From: Lathyrus oleraceus
Lineage: Eukaryota > Streptophyta > Magnoliopsida > Fabales > Fabaceae
Assembly (NCBI RefSeq): GCF_024323335.1
Contig: NC_066581.1
Coordinates: 295,874,536-295,938,535, forward strand
Direction: 5' to 3'
Length of the DNA stretch: 64,000 bases
The notes under the pieces are model-generated. The model was not told where the DNA came from, searched no databases, and was given only the letters and a program-made list of their open reading frames with translations. The position numbers were made by a program, and so were the translations under genes. The stretch's first letter is position 1. Each line of letters opens with the position of its first letter. This document shows, one piece after another, positions 11,886-23,663 of the stretch.

Positions 11886-12562
11886 TGATGTGAGTCACTA
11901 GGTCTCAAATGAGTGGGACTAGTGAGCTTGGTAGCCGTACCTGGATTTGGTCGGTGAAGTTGAACTATATGTTCACGAATAGTCGGTACCGCATGCATGG
12001 AGTCTCATTGCATTTGTATTGTATGGCGTATAATATGAATGGATGTATTCCAATATTATACGTGTTTTTTGTGGTTGAGTTGAGTATGATTTTAGTTGAT
12101 GTTGCCGCTGCTGAATGTATGATCTGATTAGGGTGATGAATGTGTGAAATTACTTGGCATTACATGTTAATTTATAATGCTTATTATATCGATTGAGAAA
12201 CTCACCCTTACAACTATTTTTCAGGTAACGAGCAGTGATTGAGTAGAAGCTAGTGCTTGGAGTCTAGTGTAGTCTCCTTAGTGGGTCGTGCTCTGATAGA
12301 TGTAACATCGGGATGGGATGTTTTACCTTATTGAATAATTTTACATGCAACATGTTACATGTTTTACATGATTGATGAGATTTATATCCGCTGTGTTTTA
12401 TGCAAAAATGCTTATGTTTTGAATTAACAAAAGAGCATGACAGTTATATTGTTGAATGGTGTGAAATATTGTGTGACACCCTTAATTGCATATTTACTCT
12501 GATTGAGATATTTATTATTTTAATTAAATATTTGGGGGTATTTTAGAAGGGTGTTACATTAG

Positions 12563-12574
12563 TGGTATCAGAGC
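12563..12574 (+). other. Primer-binding site, internal 1 (initiator Met tRNA)
   Basis: TGGTATCAGAGC lies 4 nt after the LTR1 end. It is the standard plant PBS complementary to the 3' end of initiator Met tRNA, where minus-strand DNA synthesis is primed. Confidence 0.92.
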
Positions 12575-12682
12575 ATAGTCGGTCGAGTCGAGTCGTAATT
12601 ATTCTGTTCCCTTGTACGGGATAGGTGTTGTGTAACCCTATCAGTACTTATTGTTTTAGCTTGTTGGGTTTTCAGAATAGAG

Positions 12683-15600
12683 ATGGCTGGAAGAGGTAGA
12701 GATGATGCTGCAATTGTCGAGGCTCTGGGTATGCTAGCTGGAGTACTTGGAGGAAATCCGAATGTTGTGGGAATGGGAGCTGCTCGTCAACTGAGTGAGT
12801 TCCAGAAGAACAATCCTCCAATGTTTAAGGGAGCATACGATCCAGATGGTGCTCAGAAGTGGTTGAAGTAAATCGAGAGGATCTTCCGAGTGACTGAGTG
12901 TGCCGATAACCAGAAGGTCAGGTTCGGTACGCATATGCTGTCAGAAGAAGCAGATGACTGGTGGGTTGCTACCCGTACTGAGTTGGAAGCTGCTGGGAAT
13001 GCTGAGATCACTTGGGCGGTGTTCAGAGAGAGATTCCTGAGGAAGTACTTTCCAGAGGATGTTAGAGGAAAGAAAGAGATAGAATTCTTGGAATTGAAAC
13101 AGGGTAACAGGTCTGTTACTGAGTATGCTGCTAAGTTCACAGAGCTGTCAAAGTATTATACTCCCTATAACGAGGCTACTGGGGAATTTTCAAAATGTGT
13201 GAAGTTTGAGAACGGGTTGCGTCCCGAGATTAAGCAGGCTATTGGGTACCAGCGGATTAGAGTGTTTTCTGATTTGGTTGACTGTTGCAGGATTTTTGAA
13301 CAGGATTCCAAGGCTAGAGCAGAGAGCTATCAGCAGAGGGTTGATAGGAAAGGCAAGAATCAGAATGATCGTGGGAAACCGTATGCAGTTGGCAAAGGTT
13401 TCCAGCGACAGAGTGGGATGAAGAGGCCTAGTGGGGGAGACTCCAGTGCTCCTGCTAAGTGTTACAGATGTGGTCAGGCTGGACATCGTTTCCATGAGTG
13501 TACCAGTAATGAGAAGAAGTGTTTTAAGTGTGGAAAAGGTGGTCACTTGGCTGCAGAGTGCCGGTTGAAGACTATGACTTGTTTCAACTGTGGAGAAGTG
13601 GGTCATATCAGTCCACAGTGTCCTAAGCCGAAGAAGGAGAACCAGTCAGGAGGCAAGGTCTTTGCTTTATCGGGTTCTGAGACTTCTGCAGACGATCGTT
13701 TGATCCGAGGTACGTGTTATATTAATGGCTTTCCTCTTGTAGCTATTATTGACACAGGTGCGACTCATTGCTTTATATCTTTGGATTGTGCTGTGAAACT
13801 TAAGTTAGAGATATCTGAGATGCATGGAAGTATGGTGATTGATACTCCTGCGAAGGGTTCAGTGACTACTACTTCAGTTTGTTTGAATTGTCCTTTGAGT
13901 ATTTTTGGTAGAAGCTTTGGGATGGACCTTGTGTGTCTTCCACTAGTGCAGATTGACGTTATTCTGGGTATGAACTGGTTGGTGTTTAACCGAGTTTCTA
14001 TCAACTGTTTTGATAAGACTGTGATATTTCCTGAGATTGAGGAAGGAAAGGATTTGTTTCTATCAGCAAGGCAGGTGAATGAGGAAGTAGCAGATGGGGC
14101 AGAGTTGTTTATGCTGTTAGCGACTTTGGAGGCTAAAGATAAACTGGTGATTGGCGATCTAGCCGTGGTGTGTGATTTTCCTGATGTGTTTCCGGAAGAA
14201 GTGAATGAATTACCGCCAGAGCGTGAAGTTGAGTTCTCGATTGAATTGGTACCTGATACTAGGCCGATATCGATGGCTCCGTACCGTATGTCTGCTGTTG
14301 AGTTAACTGAATTGAAGAGTCAGTTGGAAGATCTGTTGGATAAGAAATTTATTCGTCCGAGTGTGTCACCGTGGGGTGCACCAGTGTTATTGGTTAAGAA
14401 GAAAGAAGGTACTATGAGGTTGTGTGTGGACTACAGGCAACTGAATAAAGTGACGATCAAGAATCGGTATCCTTTGCCGAGAATTAATGATCTGATGGAT
14501 CAGTTGGTTGGTGTGAGTGTGTTCAGCAAAATAGATTTGAGATCTGGGTATCATCAGATACGTGTGAAAACTGAGGATATTCAGAAGACTGCTTTCAGAA
14601 CAAGGTATGGACATTATGAGTATTCTGTAATGCCTTTTGGTGTGACTAATGCGCCTGGAGTGTTTATGGAGTATATGAATAGGATTTTCCATCCGTATCT
14701 AGATCAGTTTGTTGTGGTGTTTATTGACGATATTTTGGTGTATTCGAAATCTGAAGAAGAGCATGCTGAGCATTTGAGAATGGTTTTAAGAGTTCTACGA
14801 GAAAAGAAGTTATTTGCTAAACTGTCTAAGTGTGAATTTTGGTTAGAAGAGGTTAGTTTTCTTGGTCATGTGATTTCAAGAGGTGGTGTTGCTGTTGATC
14901 CTTCTAAGATAGAAGCGGTGTCTAAGTGGGAAGCTCCGAAGTCTGTTGCTGAGATTCGAAGTTTCCTTGGATTGGCTGGTTATTATAGGAAGTTCATTGA
15001 GGGATTTTCTAAGTTGGCGTTACCGTTGACGATGTTGACCAGAAAGGGGCAAGCGTTTGTTTGGGACTCAAAATGTGAAGAAGGTTTCCAAGAGTTAAAG
15101 AGAAGGTTAACTACTGCTCCTATTCTGATATTACCGAGTCCGTCGGAACCATTTGAGGTTTTCTGTGATGCTTCATTGTTGGGTTTGGGTGGTGTGTTGA
15201 TGCAGAATAAGCAGGTTATAGCTTATGCTTCGAGACAACTGAGGGTTCATGAGAGGAACTATCCGACGCACGATTTAGAGTTGGCAGCCGTGGTATTTGT
15301 TCTGAAGTTATGGAGACATTACTTGTACGGGTCAAGATTTGAGGTTTTCAGCGACCATAAGAGTTTAAAGTATTTGTTTGATCAGAAAGAGCTGAATATG
15401 AGACAGAGGAGATGGTTAGAGTTTCTGAAGGATTATGACTTTGGTTTGAATTACCATCCGGGTAAAGCAAACGTAGTGGCTGATGCATTGAGTCGGAAAT
15501 CATTGTATATGTCTATGTTAATGGTTAAGGAATTGGATTTAATTGAGCAGTTTAGAGACTTGAGTTTGGTGTGTGAGAGTACTCACAATAGTGTTAAATT

Positions 15601-17053
15601 GGGAATGTTGAAGTTAACGAGTGGTATTCTGGATGAGATTAGAGAAGGTCAGAAATCCGATGTGTTTTTGGTTGATAAGTTGACTCTAGTGAATCAAGGT
15701 CAAGGTGGTGAATTCAGAGTGGATGAGAATGGTGTTTTGAAATTTGCTAATCGGGTATGTATTCCGGATGTTACCGAACTGAAGAAGAGTATTCTTGAGG
15801 AAGGACATCGTAGTGGCTTAAGTATTCATCCTGGAGCTACGAAGATGTATCATGATTTGAAAAAGTTATTTTGGTGGCCGAGAATGAAAAGAGAAATTGC
15901 GAGTTTTGTTTATTCTTGTTTGACTTGTCAGAAGTCGAAGATTGAGCATCAGAAGCCGTCTGGGCTAATGCAACCGTTGGTTATTCCAGAGTGGAAGTGG
16001 GATAGTATCAGTATGGATTTTGTTTCTGGGTTACCGAGGACAAATAAGAATTTTGAAGCCATTTGGGTGATTGTTGATAGATTGACAAAATCGGCTCATT
16101 TCATTCCGATCAGAATGGATTATCCGTTAGAGAGATTAGCTGAGTTGTATATTGAGAAGATTGTAAGTTTGCATGGTATTCCGTCGAGTATTGTTTCGGA
16201 TAGAGATCCTAGATTTACATCGAAATTCTGGGAAGGTTTGCAGAGGGCTTTGGGAACTAAGCTGAGATTGAGTTCTGCATATCATCCGCAGACTGATGGT
16301 CAGACTGAGAGGACGATTCAGTCACTAGAGGATCTTTTGAGAGCTTGTGTTTTGGAAAAAGGAGGTACTTGGGATTGTTACTTACCTTTGATTGAGTTTA
16401 CCTACAACAATAGTTTTCATTCGAGCATTAGTATGGCACCGTTTGAAGCTTTGTATGGTAGGAGATGTCGGACACCTTTATGTTGGTATGAATCCGGTGA
16501 GAGTGTTGTGGTTGGACCGGAGATTGTTCAACAAACTACGGAAAAGATTAAGATGATTCAGGAGAAGATGAGAATTGCTCAGAGTCGTCAGAAGAGTTAT
16601 CACGACAAGAGGAGGAAGTCACTTGAGTTCCAAGAGGGAGATCATGTGTTTCTTCGTGTTACTCCGATAACTGGGGTTGGTCGAGCTTTGAAGTCGAGGA
16701 AGTTGACACCTCGATTTATTGGTCCTTATCAGATTTTGGAGAGGATAGGAGAGGTAGCCTATCGTATCGCTTTACCGCCGTCACTTGCAAATTTACATGA
16801 GGTTTTTCATGTGTCTCAGTTGAGGAGGTACATTCCTGATCCGTCGCATGTGGTCCAAGTAGATGATGTACAGGTGAGAGATAACCTGACTGTTGAAACA
16901 TCACCTATGAGGATCGAGGATCGAGAGTTGAAGCAGTTGCGGGGTAAAGAGATTGCTTTGGTAAAGGTAGCTTGGGGCGGACCAGGAGGTGGCAATGTGA
17001 CTTGGGAACTTGAGAGTCAGATGAAGGAGTCTTATCCTGAGTTATTCACTTGA
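12683..17053 (+). pseudogene. Chromovirus gag-pol, copy 1 (one in-frame stop in gag)
   Basis: A single frame of 1456 codons from ATG 12683 to TGA 17051-17053 is broken only by TAA at 12869-12871 (codon 63). The next in-frame ATG is 12935. Counting residues from the codon at 12890: Gag core at 1-150; three CCHC zinc knuckles at 191-204, 211-224 and 231-244; protease DTG at 288-290; RT with FIDD at 611-614; RNase H Asp at 760; integrase zinc region from about 973; catalytic D1043, D1104, E1140 (D-x60-D-x35-E); and a chromodomain-like tail at about 1338-1387. The enzymes would copy and integrate element RNA, and chromodomains steer integration in relatives. Pol looks undamaged, but full-length Gag needs readthrough or helper proteins. 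A hairpin (7-bp stem, 17059-17076) follows the stop codon. Confidence 0.9.
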
Positions 17054-17082
17054 GGTATGTTTTCGAGGACGAAAACTCTTTT

Positions 17083-17094
17083 AGTGGGGGAGAG
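17083..17094 (+). other. Polypurine tract before LTR2
   Basis: AGTGGGGGAGAG ends 1 nt before the TG of LTR2. It would prime plus-strand DNA synthesis. It sits 30 bp after the gag-pol stop codon. Confidence 0.85.
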
Positions 17095-17095
17095 T

Positions 17096-19126
17096 TGTAA
17101 CACCCCGATAAAATAAGATAATTATTTAAATTGAGTTAATAATATATTTATTAATTTAATTAAATAATTGGAATTATTATTATTATTGGAATAATAATTA
17201 TTGGAATATTATTGGGATTATTATTATTGGATTATTTTTATTGTTATTATTGGAATAAAAGTAGAAATCAGTAAATAGGTTCCATTTGGTAAAAAGGGTT
17301 ATTTTCACGTGAAAAGGGAAAAGAGACAGAAAAGTGGAAAAGGGCAAAGAAAGCCAGAGAACAAGGGTCGAAGGAAGGAAAAGCTTGAAGCTTAAAGATT
17401 CGCCGGATTAACTCAGGTAAGGGGGGTTTATCGTCGATTAATGGGTATTATGGGATAATATGTCATGGGTAGTGATAAACCATTGATTTACCTCTGATTG
17501 GAATAATTATGCTGAAAATTGTGAACTCTTTGGATGAACGAAATTGGGTTACAATTGAAGGAAATTCGTAGGAATTAGATGCAATAGTGTTAGAAATTGT
17601 GAGATCGAATAGGTTATGATTCGTGTTAGATGAAATGAACGATTATTGTGAAAAATTGGACTGTGGAAGGTTGAATTGGATAGATCTCGTAGCAGAGAAA
17701 GCCATAGCAGATCTGGAAGTCTGGTTTCTGGTCATACGCGTATGGCACTAGGCAATACGCGTATGAGATGGCATGGTACGCGTATGGCACTAGGCAATAC
17801 GCGTATGGATGAGGAAGATGATGTTTTGAACGTGGTTTGGTCTCTGTTGGTACGCGTATGGGGAAGTGATACGCGTAGCATACGCGTATGAGATGGTGTT
17901 ACGCGTATGGGATTTGGCTGGGAAATGGGCCATACGCGTATGGGACTAGGCAGTACGCGTATGGGCAGGATTGTGATTTTTCTGTGCTGTTGTTGTGCAG
18001 TTTTTGGTTGTTCAGCTGAGTAATGTGATTTAGCTGATGTACGATATATTAGGGATCATTTCCCGTTGTTTTGAGTAGTATAGGTATTAGTAGAGTGTGC
18101 TAATACTGTGGTTGTTCTTTGGCATGATCTGATATGCTTATGTGATAAAATACTGATGATGTGTGATGGTATGCATGATCTTGTGAATGTATCAGTTATG
18201 TGTGCATTTGTGAAATAGACTGTTTTATGGCTTAGAGTGTGAGAATATGTCTATTCTTGAATTGTGGTTGATGATTTAGCATTGCTAGGTGATTAGCATG
18301 CATATTGTGGCCTTTATGGTGGTAGCTAATTCCCATGGTGAGGAATTAGTGAGTTAGTCATTTTGGACTGTTGTTGATGTTTGCATGCTAGGTGAATTAG
18401 CGTGCATAGCATGGCCCTTGGGGTGGTAGCTAATTCCCATGGTGAGGAATTAGTGATGTGAGTCACTAGGTCTCAAATGAGTGGGACTAGTGAGCTTGGT
18501 AGCCGTACCTGGATTTGGTCGGTGAAGTTGAACTATATGTTCACGAATAGTCGGTACCGCATGCATGGAGTCTCATTGCATTTGTATTGTATGGCGTATA
18601 ATATGAATGGATGTATTCCAATATTATACGTGTTTTTTGTGGTTGAGTTGAGTATGATTTTAGTTGATGTTGCCGCTGCTGAATGTATGATCTGATTAGG
18701 GTGATGAATGTGTGAAATTACTTGGCATTACATGTTAATTTATAATGCTTATTATATCGATTGAGAAACTCACCCTTACAACTATTTTTCAGGTAACGAG
18801 CAGTGATTGAGTAGAAGCTAGTGCTTGGAGTCTAGTGTAGTCTCCTTAGTGGGTCGTGCTCTGATAGATGTAACATCGGGATGGGATGTTTTACCTTATT
18901 GAATAATTTTACATGCAACATGTTACATGTTTTACATGATTGATGAGATTTATATCCGCTGCGTTTTATGCAAAAATGCTTATGTTTTGAATTAACAAAA
19001 GAGCATGACAGTTATATTGTTGAATGGTGTGAAATATTGTGTGACACCCTTAATTGCATATTTACTCTGATTGAGATATTTATTATTTTAATTAAATATT
19101 TGGGGGTATTTTAGAAGGGTGTTACA
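17096..19126 (+). repeat. LTR2, middle LTR shared by both units
   Basis: 2031 bp. It differs from LTR1 at one site (C at 18962) and from LTR3 at four. It serves as 3' LTR for internal 1 and 5' LTR for internal 2. No target duplication flanks it: a polypurine tract abuts its left end and a PBS lies 4 nt past its right end. Confidence 0.95.
17735..17961 (+). repeat. TACGCGTA octamer array in LTR2
   Basis: Identical to the LTR1 array, displaced by 6568 bp, with the same ten copies and spacings. Confidence 0.9.
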
Positions 19127-19130
19127 TTAG

Positions 19131-19142
19131 TGGTATCAGAGC
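19131..19142 (+). other. Primer-binding site, internal 2 (initiator Met tRNA)
   Basis: TGGTATCAGAGC lies 4 nt after LTR2, identical to the copy after LTR1. Its presence here shows that LTR2 is in a working 5'-LTR context for the second unit. Confidence 0.92.
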
Positions 19143-19250
19143 ATAGTCGGTCGAGTCGAGTCGTAATTATTCTGTTCCCTTGTACGGGATAGGTGTTGTG
19201 TAACCCTATCAGTACTTATTGTTTTAGCTTGTTGGGTTTTCAGAATAGAG

Positions 19251-22200
19251 ATGGCTGGAAGAGGTAGAGATGATGCTGCAATTGTCGAGGCTCTGGGTAT
19301 GCTAGCTGGAGTACTTGGAGGAAATCCGAATGTTGTGGGAATGGGAGCTGCTCGTCAACTGAGTGAGTTCCAGAAGAACAATCCTCCAATGTTTAAGGGA
19401 GCATACGATCCAGATGGTGCTCAGAAGTGGTTGAAGTAAATCGAGAGGATCTTCCGAGTGACTGAGTGTGCCGATAACCAGAAGGTCAGGTTCGGTACGC
19501 ATATGCTGTCAGAAGAAGCAGATGACTGGTGGGTTGCTACCCGTACTGAGTTGGAAGCTGCTGGGAATGCTGAGATCACTTGGGCGGTGTTCAGAGAGAG
19601 ATTCCTGAGGAAGTACTTTCCAGAGGATGTTAGAGGAAAGAAAGAGATAGAATTCTTGGAATTGAAACAGGGTAACAGGTCTGTTACTGAGTATGCTGCT
19701 AAGTTCACAGAGCTGTCAAAGTATTATACTCCCTATAACGAGGCTACTGGGGAATTTTCAAAATGTGTGAAGTTTGAGAACGGGTTGCGTCCCGAGATTA
19801 AGCAGGCTATTGGGTACCAGCGGATTAGAGTGTTTTCTGATTTGGTTGACTGTTGCAGGATTTTTGAACAGGATTCCAAGGCTAGAGCAGAGAGCTATCA
19901 GCAGAGGGTTGATAGGAAAGGCAAGAATCAGAATGATCGTGGGAAACCGTATGCAGTTGGCAAAGGTTTCCAGCGACAGAGTGGGATGAAGAGGCCTAGT
20001 GGGGGAGACTCCAGTGCTCCTGCTAAGTGTTACAGATGTGGTCAGGCTGGACATCGTTTCCATGAGTGTACCAGTAATGAGAAGAAGTGTTTTAAGTGTG
20101 GAAAAGGTGGTCACTTGGCTGCAGAGTGCCGGTTGAAGACTATGACTTGTTTCAACTGTGGAGAAGTGGGTCATATCAGTCCACAGTGTCCTAAGCCGAA
20201 GAAGGAGAACCAGTCAGGAGGCAAGGTCTTTGCTTTATCGGGTTCTGAGACTTCTGCAGACGATCGTTTGATCCGAGGTACGTGTTATATTAATGGCTTT
20301 CCTCTTGTAGCTATTATTGACACAGGTGCGACTCATTGCTTTATATCTTTGGATTGTGCTGTGAAACTTAAGTTAGAGATATCTGAGATGCATGGAAGTA
20401 TGGTGATTGATACTCCTGCGAAGGGTTCAGTGACTACTACTTCAGTTTGTTTGAATTGTCCTTTGAGTATTTTTGGTAGAAGCTTTGGGATGGACCTTGT
20501 GTGTCTTCCACTAGTGCAGATTGACGTTATTCTGGGTATGAACTGGTTGGTGTTTAACCGAGTTTCTATCAACTGTTTTGATAAGACTGTGATATTTCCT
20601 GAGATTGAGGAAGGAAAGGATTTGTTTCTATCAGCAAGGCAGGTGAATGAGGAAGTAGCAGATGGGGCAGAGTTGTTTATGCTGTTAGCGACTTTGGAGG
20701 CTAAAGATAAACTGGTGATTGGCGATCTAGCCGTGGTGTGTGATTTTCCTGATGTGTTTCCGGAAGAAGTGAATGAATTACCGCCAGAGCGTGAAGTTGA
20801 GTTCTCGATTGAATTGGTACCTGATACTAGGCCGATATCGATGGCTCCGTACCGTATGTCTGCTGTTGAGTTAACTGAATTGAAGAGTCAGTTGGAAGAT
20901 CTGTTGGATAAGAAATTTATTCGTCCGAGTGTGTCACCGTGGGGTGCACCAGTGTTATTGGTTAAGAAGAAAGAAGGTACTATGAGGTTGTGTGTGGACT
21001 ACAGGCAACTGAATAAAGTGACGATCAAGAATCGGTATCCTTTGCCGAGAATTAATGATCTGATGGATCAGTTGGTTGGTGTGAGTGTGTTCAGCAAAAT
21101 AGATTTGAGATCTGGGTATCATCAGATACGTGTGAAAACTGAGGATATTCAGAAGACTGCTTTCAGAACAAGGTATGGACATTATGAGTATTCTGTAATG
21201 CCTTTTGGTGTGACTAATGCGCCTGGAGTGTTTATGGAGTATATGAATAGGATTTTCCATCCGTATCTAGATCAGTTTGTTGTGGTGTTTATTGACGATA
21301 TTTTGGTGTATTCGAAATCTGAAGAAGAGCATGCTGAGCATTTGAGAATGGTTTTAAGAGTTCTACGAGAAAAGAAGTTATTTGCTAAACTGTCTAAGTG
21401 TGAATTTTGGTTAGAAGAGGTTAGTTTTCTTGGTCATGTGATTTCAAGAGGTGGTGTTGCTGTTGATCCTTCTAAGATAGAAGCGGTGTCTAAGTGGGAA
21501 GCTCCGAAGTCTGTTGCTGAGATTCGAAGTTTCCTTGGATTGGCTGGTTATTATAGGAAGTTCATTGAGGGATTTTCTAAGTTGGCGTTACCGTTGACGA
21601 TGTTGACCAGAAAGGGGCAAGCGTTTGTTTGGGACTCAAAATGTGAAGAAGGTTTCCAAGAGTTAAAGAGAAGGTTAACTACTGCTCCTATTCTGATATT
21701 ACCGAGTCCGTCGGAACCATTTGAGGTTTTCTGTGATGCTTCATTGTTGGGTTTGGGTGGTGTGTTGATGCAGAATAAGCAGGTTATAGCTTATGCTTCG
21801 AGACAACTGAGGGTTCATGAGAGGAACTATCCGACGCACGATTTAGAGTTGGCAGCCGTGGTATTTGTTCTGAAGTTATGGAGACATTACTTGTACGGGT
21901 CAAGATTTGAGGTTTTCAGCGACCATAAGAGTTTAAAGTATTTGTTTGATCAGAAAGAGCTGAATATGAGACAGAGGAGATGGTTAGAGTTTCTGAAGGA
22001 TTATGACTTTGGTTTGAATTACCATCCGGGTAAAGCAAACGTAGTGGCTGATGCATTGAGTCGGAAATCATTGTATATGTCTATGTTAATGGTTAAGGAA
22101 TTGGATTTAATTGAGCAGTTTAGAGACTTGAGTTTGGTGTGTGAGAGTACTCACAATAGTGTTAAATTGGGAATGTTGAAGTTAACGAGTGGTATTCTGG

Positions 22201-23621
22201 ATGAGATTAGAGAAGGTCAGAAATCCGATGTGTTTTTGGTTGATAAGTTGACTCTAGTGAATCAAGGTCAAGGTGGTGAATTCAGAGTGGATGAGAATGG
22301 TGTTTTGAAATTTGCTAATCGGGTATGTATTCCGGATGTTACCGAACTGAAGAAGAGTATTCTTGAGGAAGGACATCGTAGTGGCTTAAGTATTCATCCT
22401 GGAGCTACGAAGATGTATCATGATTTGAAAAAGTTATTTTGGTGGCCGAGAATGAAAAGAGAAATTGCGAGTTTTGTTTATTCTTGTTTGACTTGTCAGA
22501 AGTCGAAGATTGAGCATCAGAAGCCGTCTGGGCTAATGCAACCGTTGGTTATTCCAGAGTGGAAGTGGGATAGTATCAGTATGGATTTTGTTTCTGGGTT
22601 ACCGAGGACAAATAAGAATTTTGAAGCCATTTGGGTGATTGTTGATAGATTGACGAAATCGGCTCATTTCATTCCGATCAGAATGGATTATCCGTTAGAG
22701 AGATTAGCTGAGTTGTATATTGAGAAGATTGTAAGTTTGCATGGTATTCCGTCGAGTATTGTTTCGGATAGAGATCCTAGATTTACATCGAAATTCTGGG
22801 AAGGTTTGCAGAGGGCTTTGGGAACTAAGCTGAGATTGAGTTCTGCATATCATCCGCAGACTGATGGTCAGACTGAGAGGACGATTCAGTCACTAGAGGA
22901 TCTTTTGAGAGCTTGTGTTTTGGAAAAAGGAGGTACTTGGGATTGTTACTTACCTTTGATTGAGTTTACCTACAACAATAGTTTTCATTCGAGCATTAGT
23001 ATGGCACCGTTTGAAGCTTTGTATGGTAGGAGATGTCGGACACCTTTATGTTGGTATGAATCCGGTGAGAGTGTTGTGGTTGGACCGGAGATTGTTCAAC
23101 AAACTACGGAAAAGATTAAGATGATTCAGGAGAAGATGAGAATTGCTCAGAGTCGTCAGAAGAGTTATCACGACAAGAGGAGGAAGTCACTTGAGTTCCA
23201 AGAGGGAGATCATGTGTTTCTTCGTGTTACTCCGATAACTGGGGTTGGTCGAGCTTTGAAGTCGAGGAAGTTGACACCTCGATTTATTGGTCCTTATCAG
23301 ATTTTGGAGAGGATAGGAGAGGTAGCCTATCGTATCGCTTTACCGCCGTCACTTGCAAATTTACATGAGGTTTTTCATGTGTCTCAGTTGAGGAGGTACA
23401 TTCCTGATCCGTCGCATGTGGTCCAAGTAGATGATGTACAGGTGAGAGATAACCTGACTGTTGAAACATCACCTATGAGGATCGAGGATCGAGAGTTGAA
23501 GCAGTTGCGGGGTAAAGAGATTGCTTTGGTAAAGGTAGCTTGGGGCGGACCAGCAGGTGGCAATGTGACTTGGGAACTTGAGAGTCAGATGAAGGAGTCT
23601 TATCCTGAGTTATTCACTTGA
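19251..23621 (+). pseudogene. Chromovirus gag-pol, copy 2 (same in-frame stop)
   Basis: The same 1456-codon frame, 6568 bp downstream, has the identical TAA at 19437-19439 and all domains of copy 1. Two differences were seen: a synonymous A/G change (16087 versus 22655) and G/C at 16986 versus 23554, which changes Gly to Ala in the chromodomain-like tail (GGPGGG versus GGPAGG). The shared stop shows that the lesion existed before the two units separated. No further lesion was seen, so protease, RT, RNase H and integrase would be encoded if translated. Confidence 0.9.
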
Positions 23622-23650
23622 GGTATGTTTTCGAGGACGAAAACTCTTTT

Positions 23651-23662
23651 AGTGGGGGAGAG
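23651..23662 (+). other. Polypurine tract before LTR3
   Basis: This copy is identical to the tract before LTR2 and lies 1 nt before LTR3. Confidence 0.85.
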
Positions 23663-23663
23663 T

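Larger units (their letters stand above)
10528..12558 (+). repeat. LTR1 of the chromovirus array (5' LTR)
   Basis: 2031 bp with 10-bp inverted ends. The first 250 bp are AT-rich with ATTATTATTGG runs. The ten-copy TACGCGTA array lies at 11167-11393, and a duplicated hairpin block at about 11718-11885. The short ORFs inside (11108-11323, 11909-12127) recur in every LTR and have no protein likeness, so they are not genes. LTR1 is the only copy with T at 12394; LTR2 and LTR3 have C there. It should contain the promoter for internal 1. Confidence 0.95.

Noticed and set aside
11108..12127. 71- and 72-residue ORFs that recur three times (also near 17676-18695 and 24244-25263)
   Set aside because: They lie wholly inside the LTRs and are repeated because the LTRs are. 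The first is just the TACGCGTA array translated, and neither resembles a protein family.
12890..12934. Start of gag-pol at 12890
   Set aside because: The codon there is GTG within a continuous Gag frame that begins at ATG 12683. Initiation at GTG is not expected, and the first in-frame ATG after the stop is 12935.
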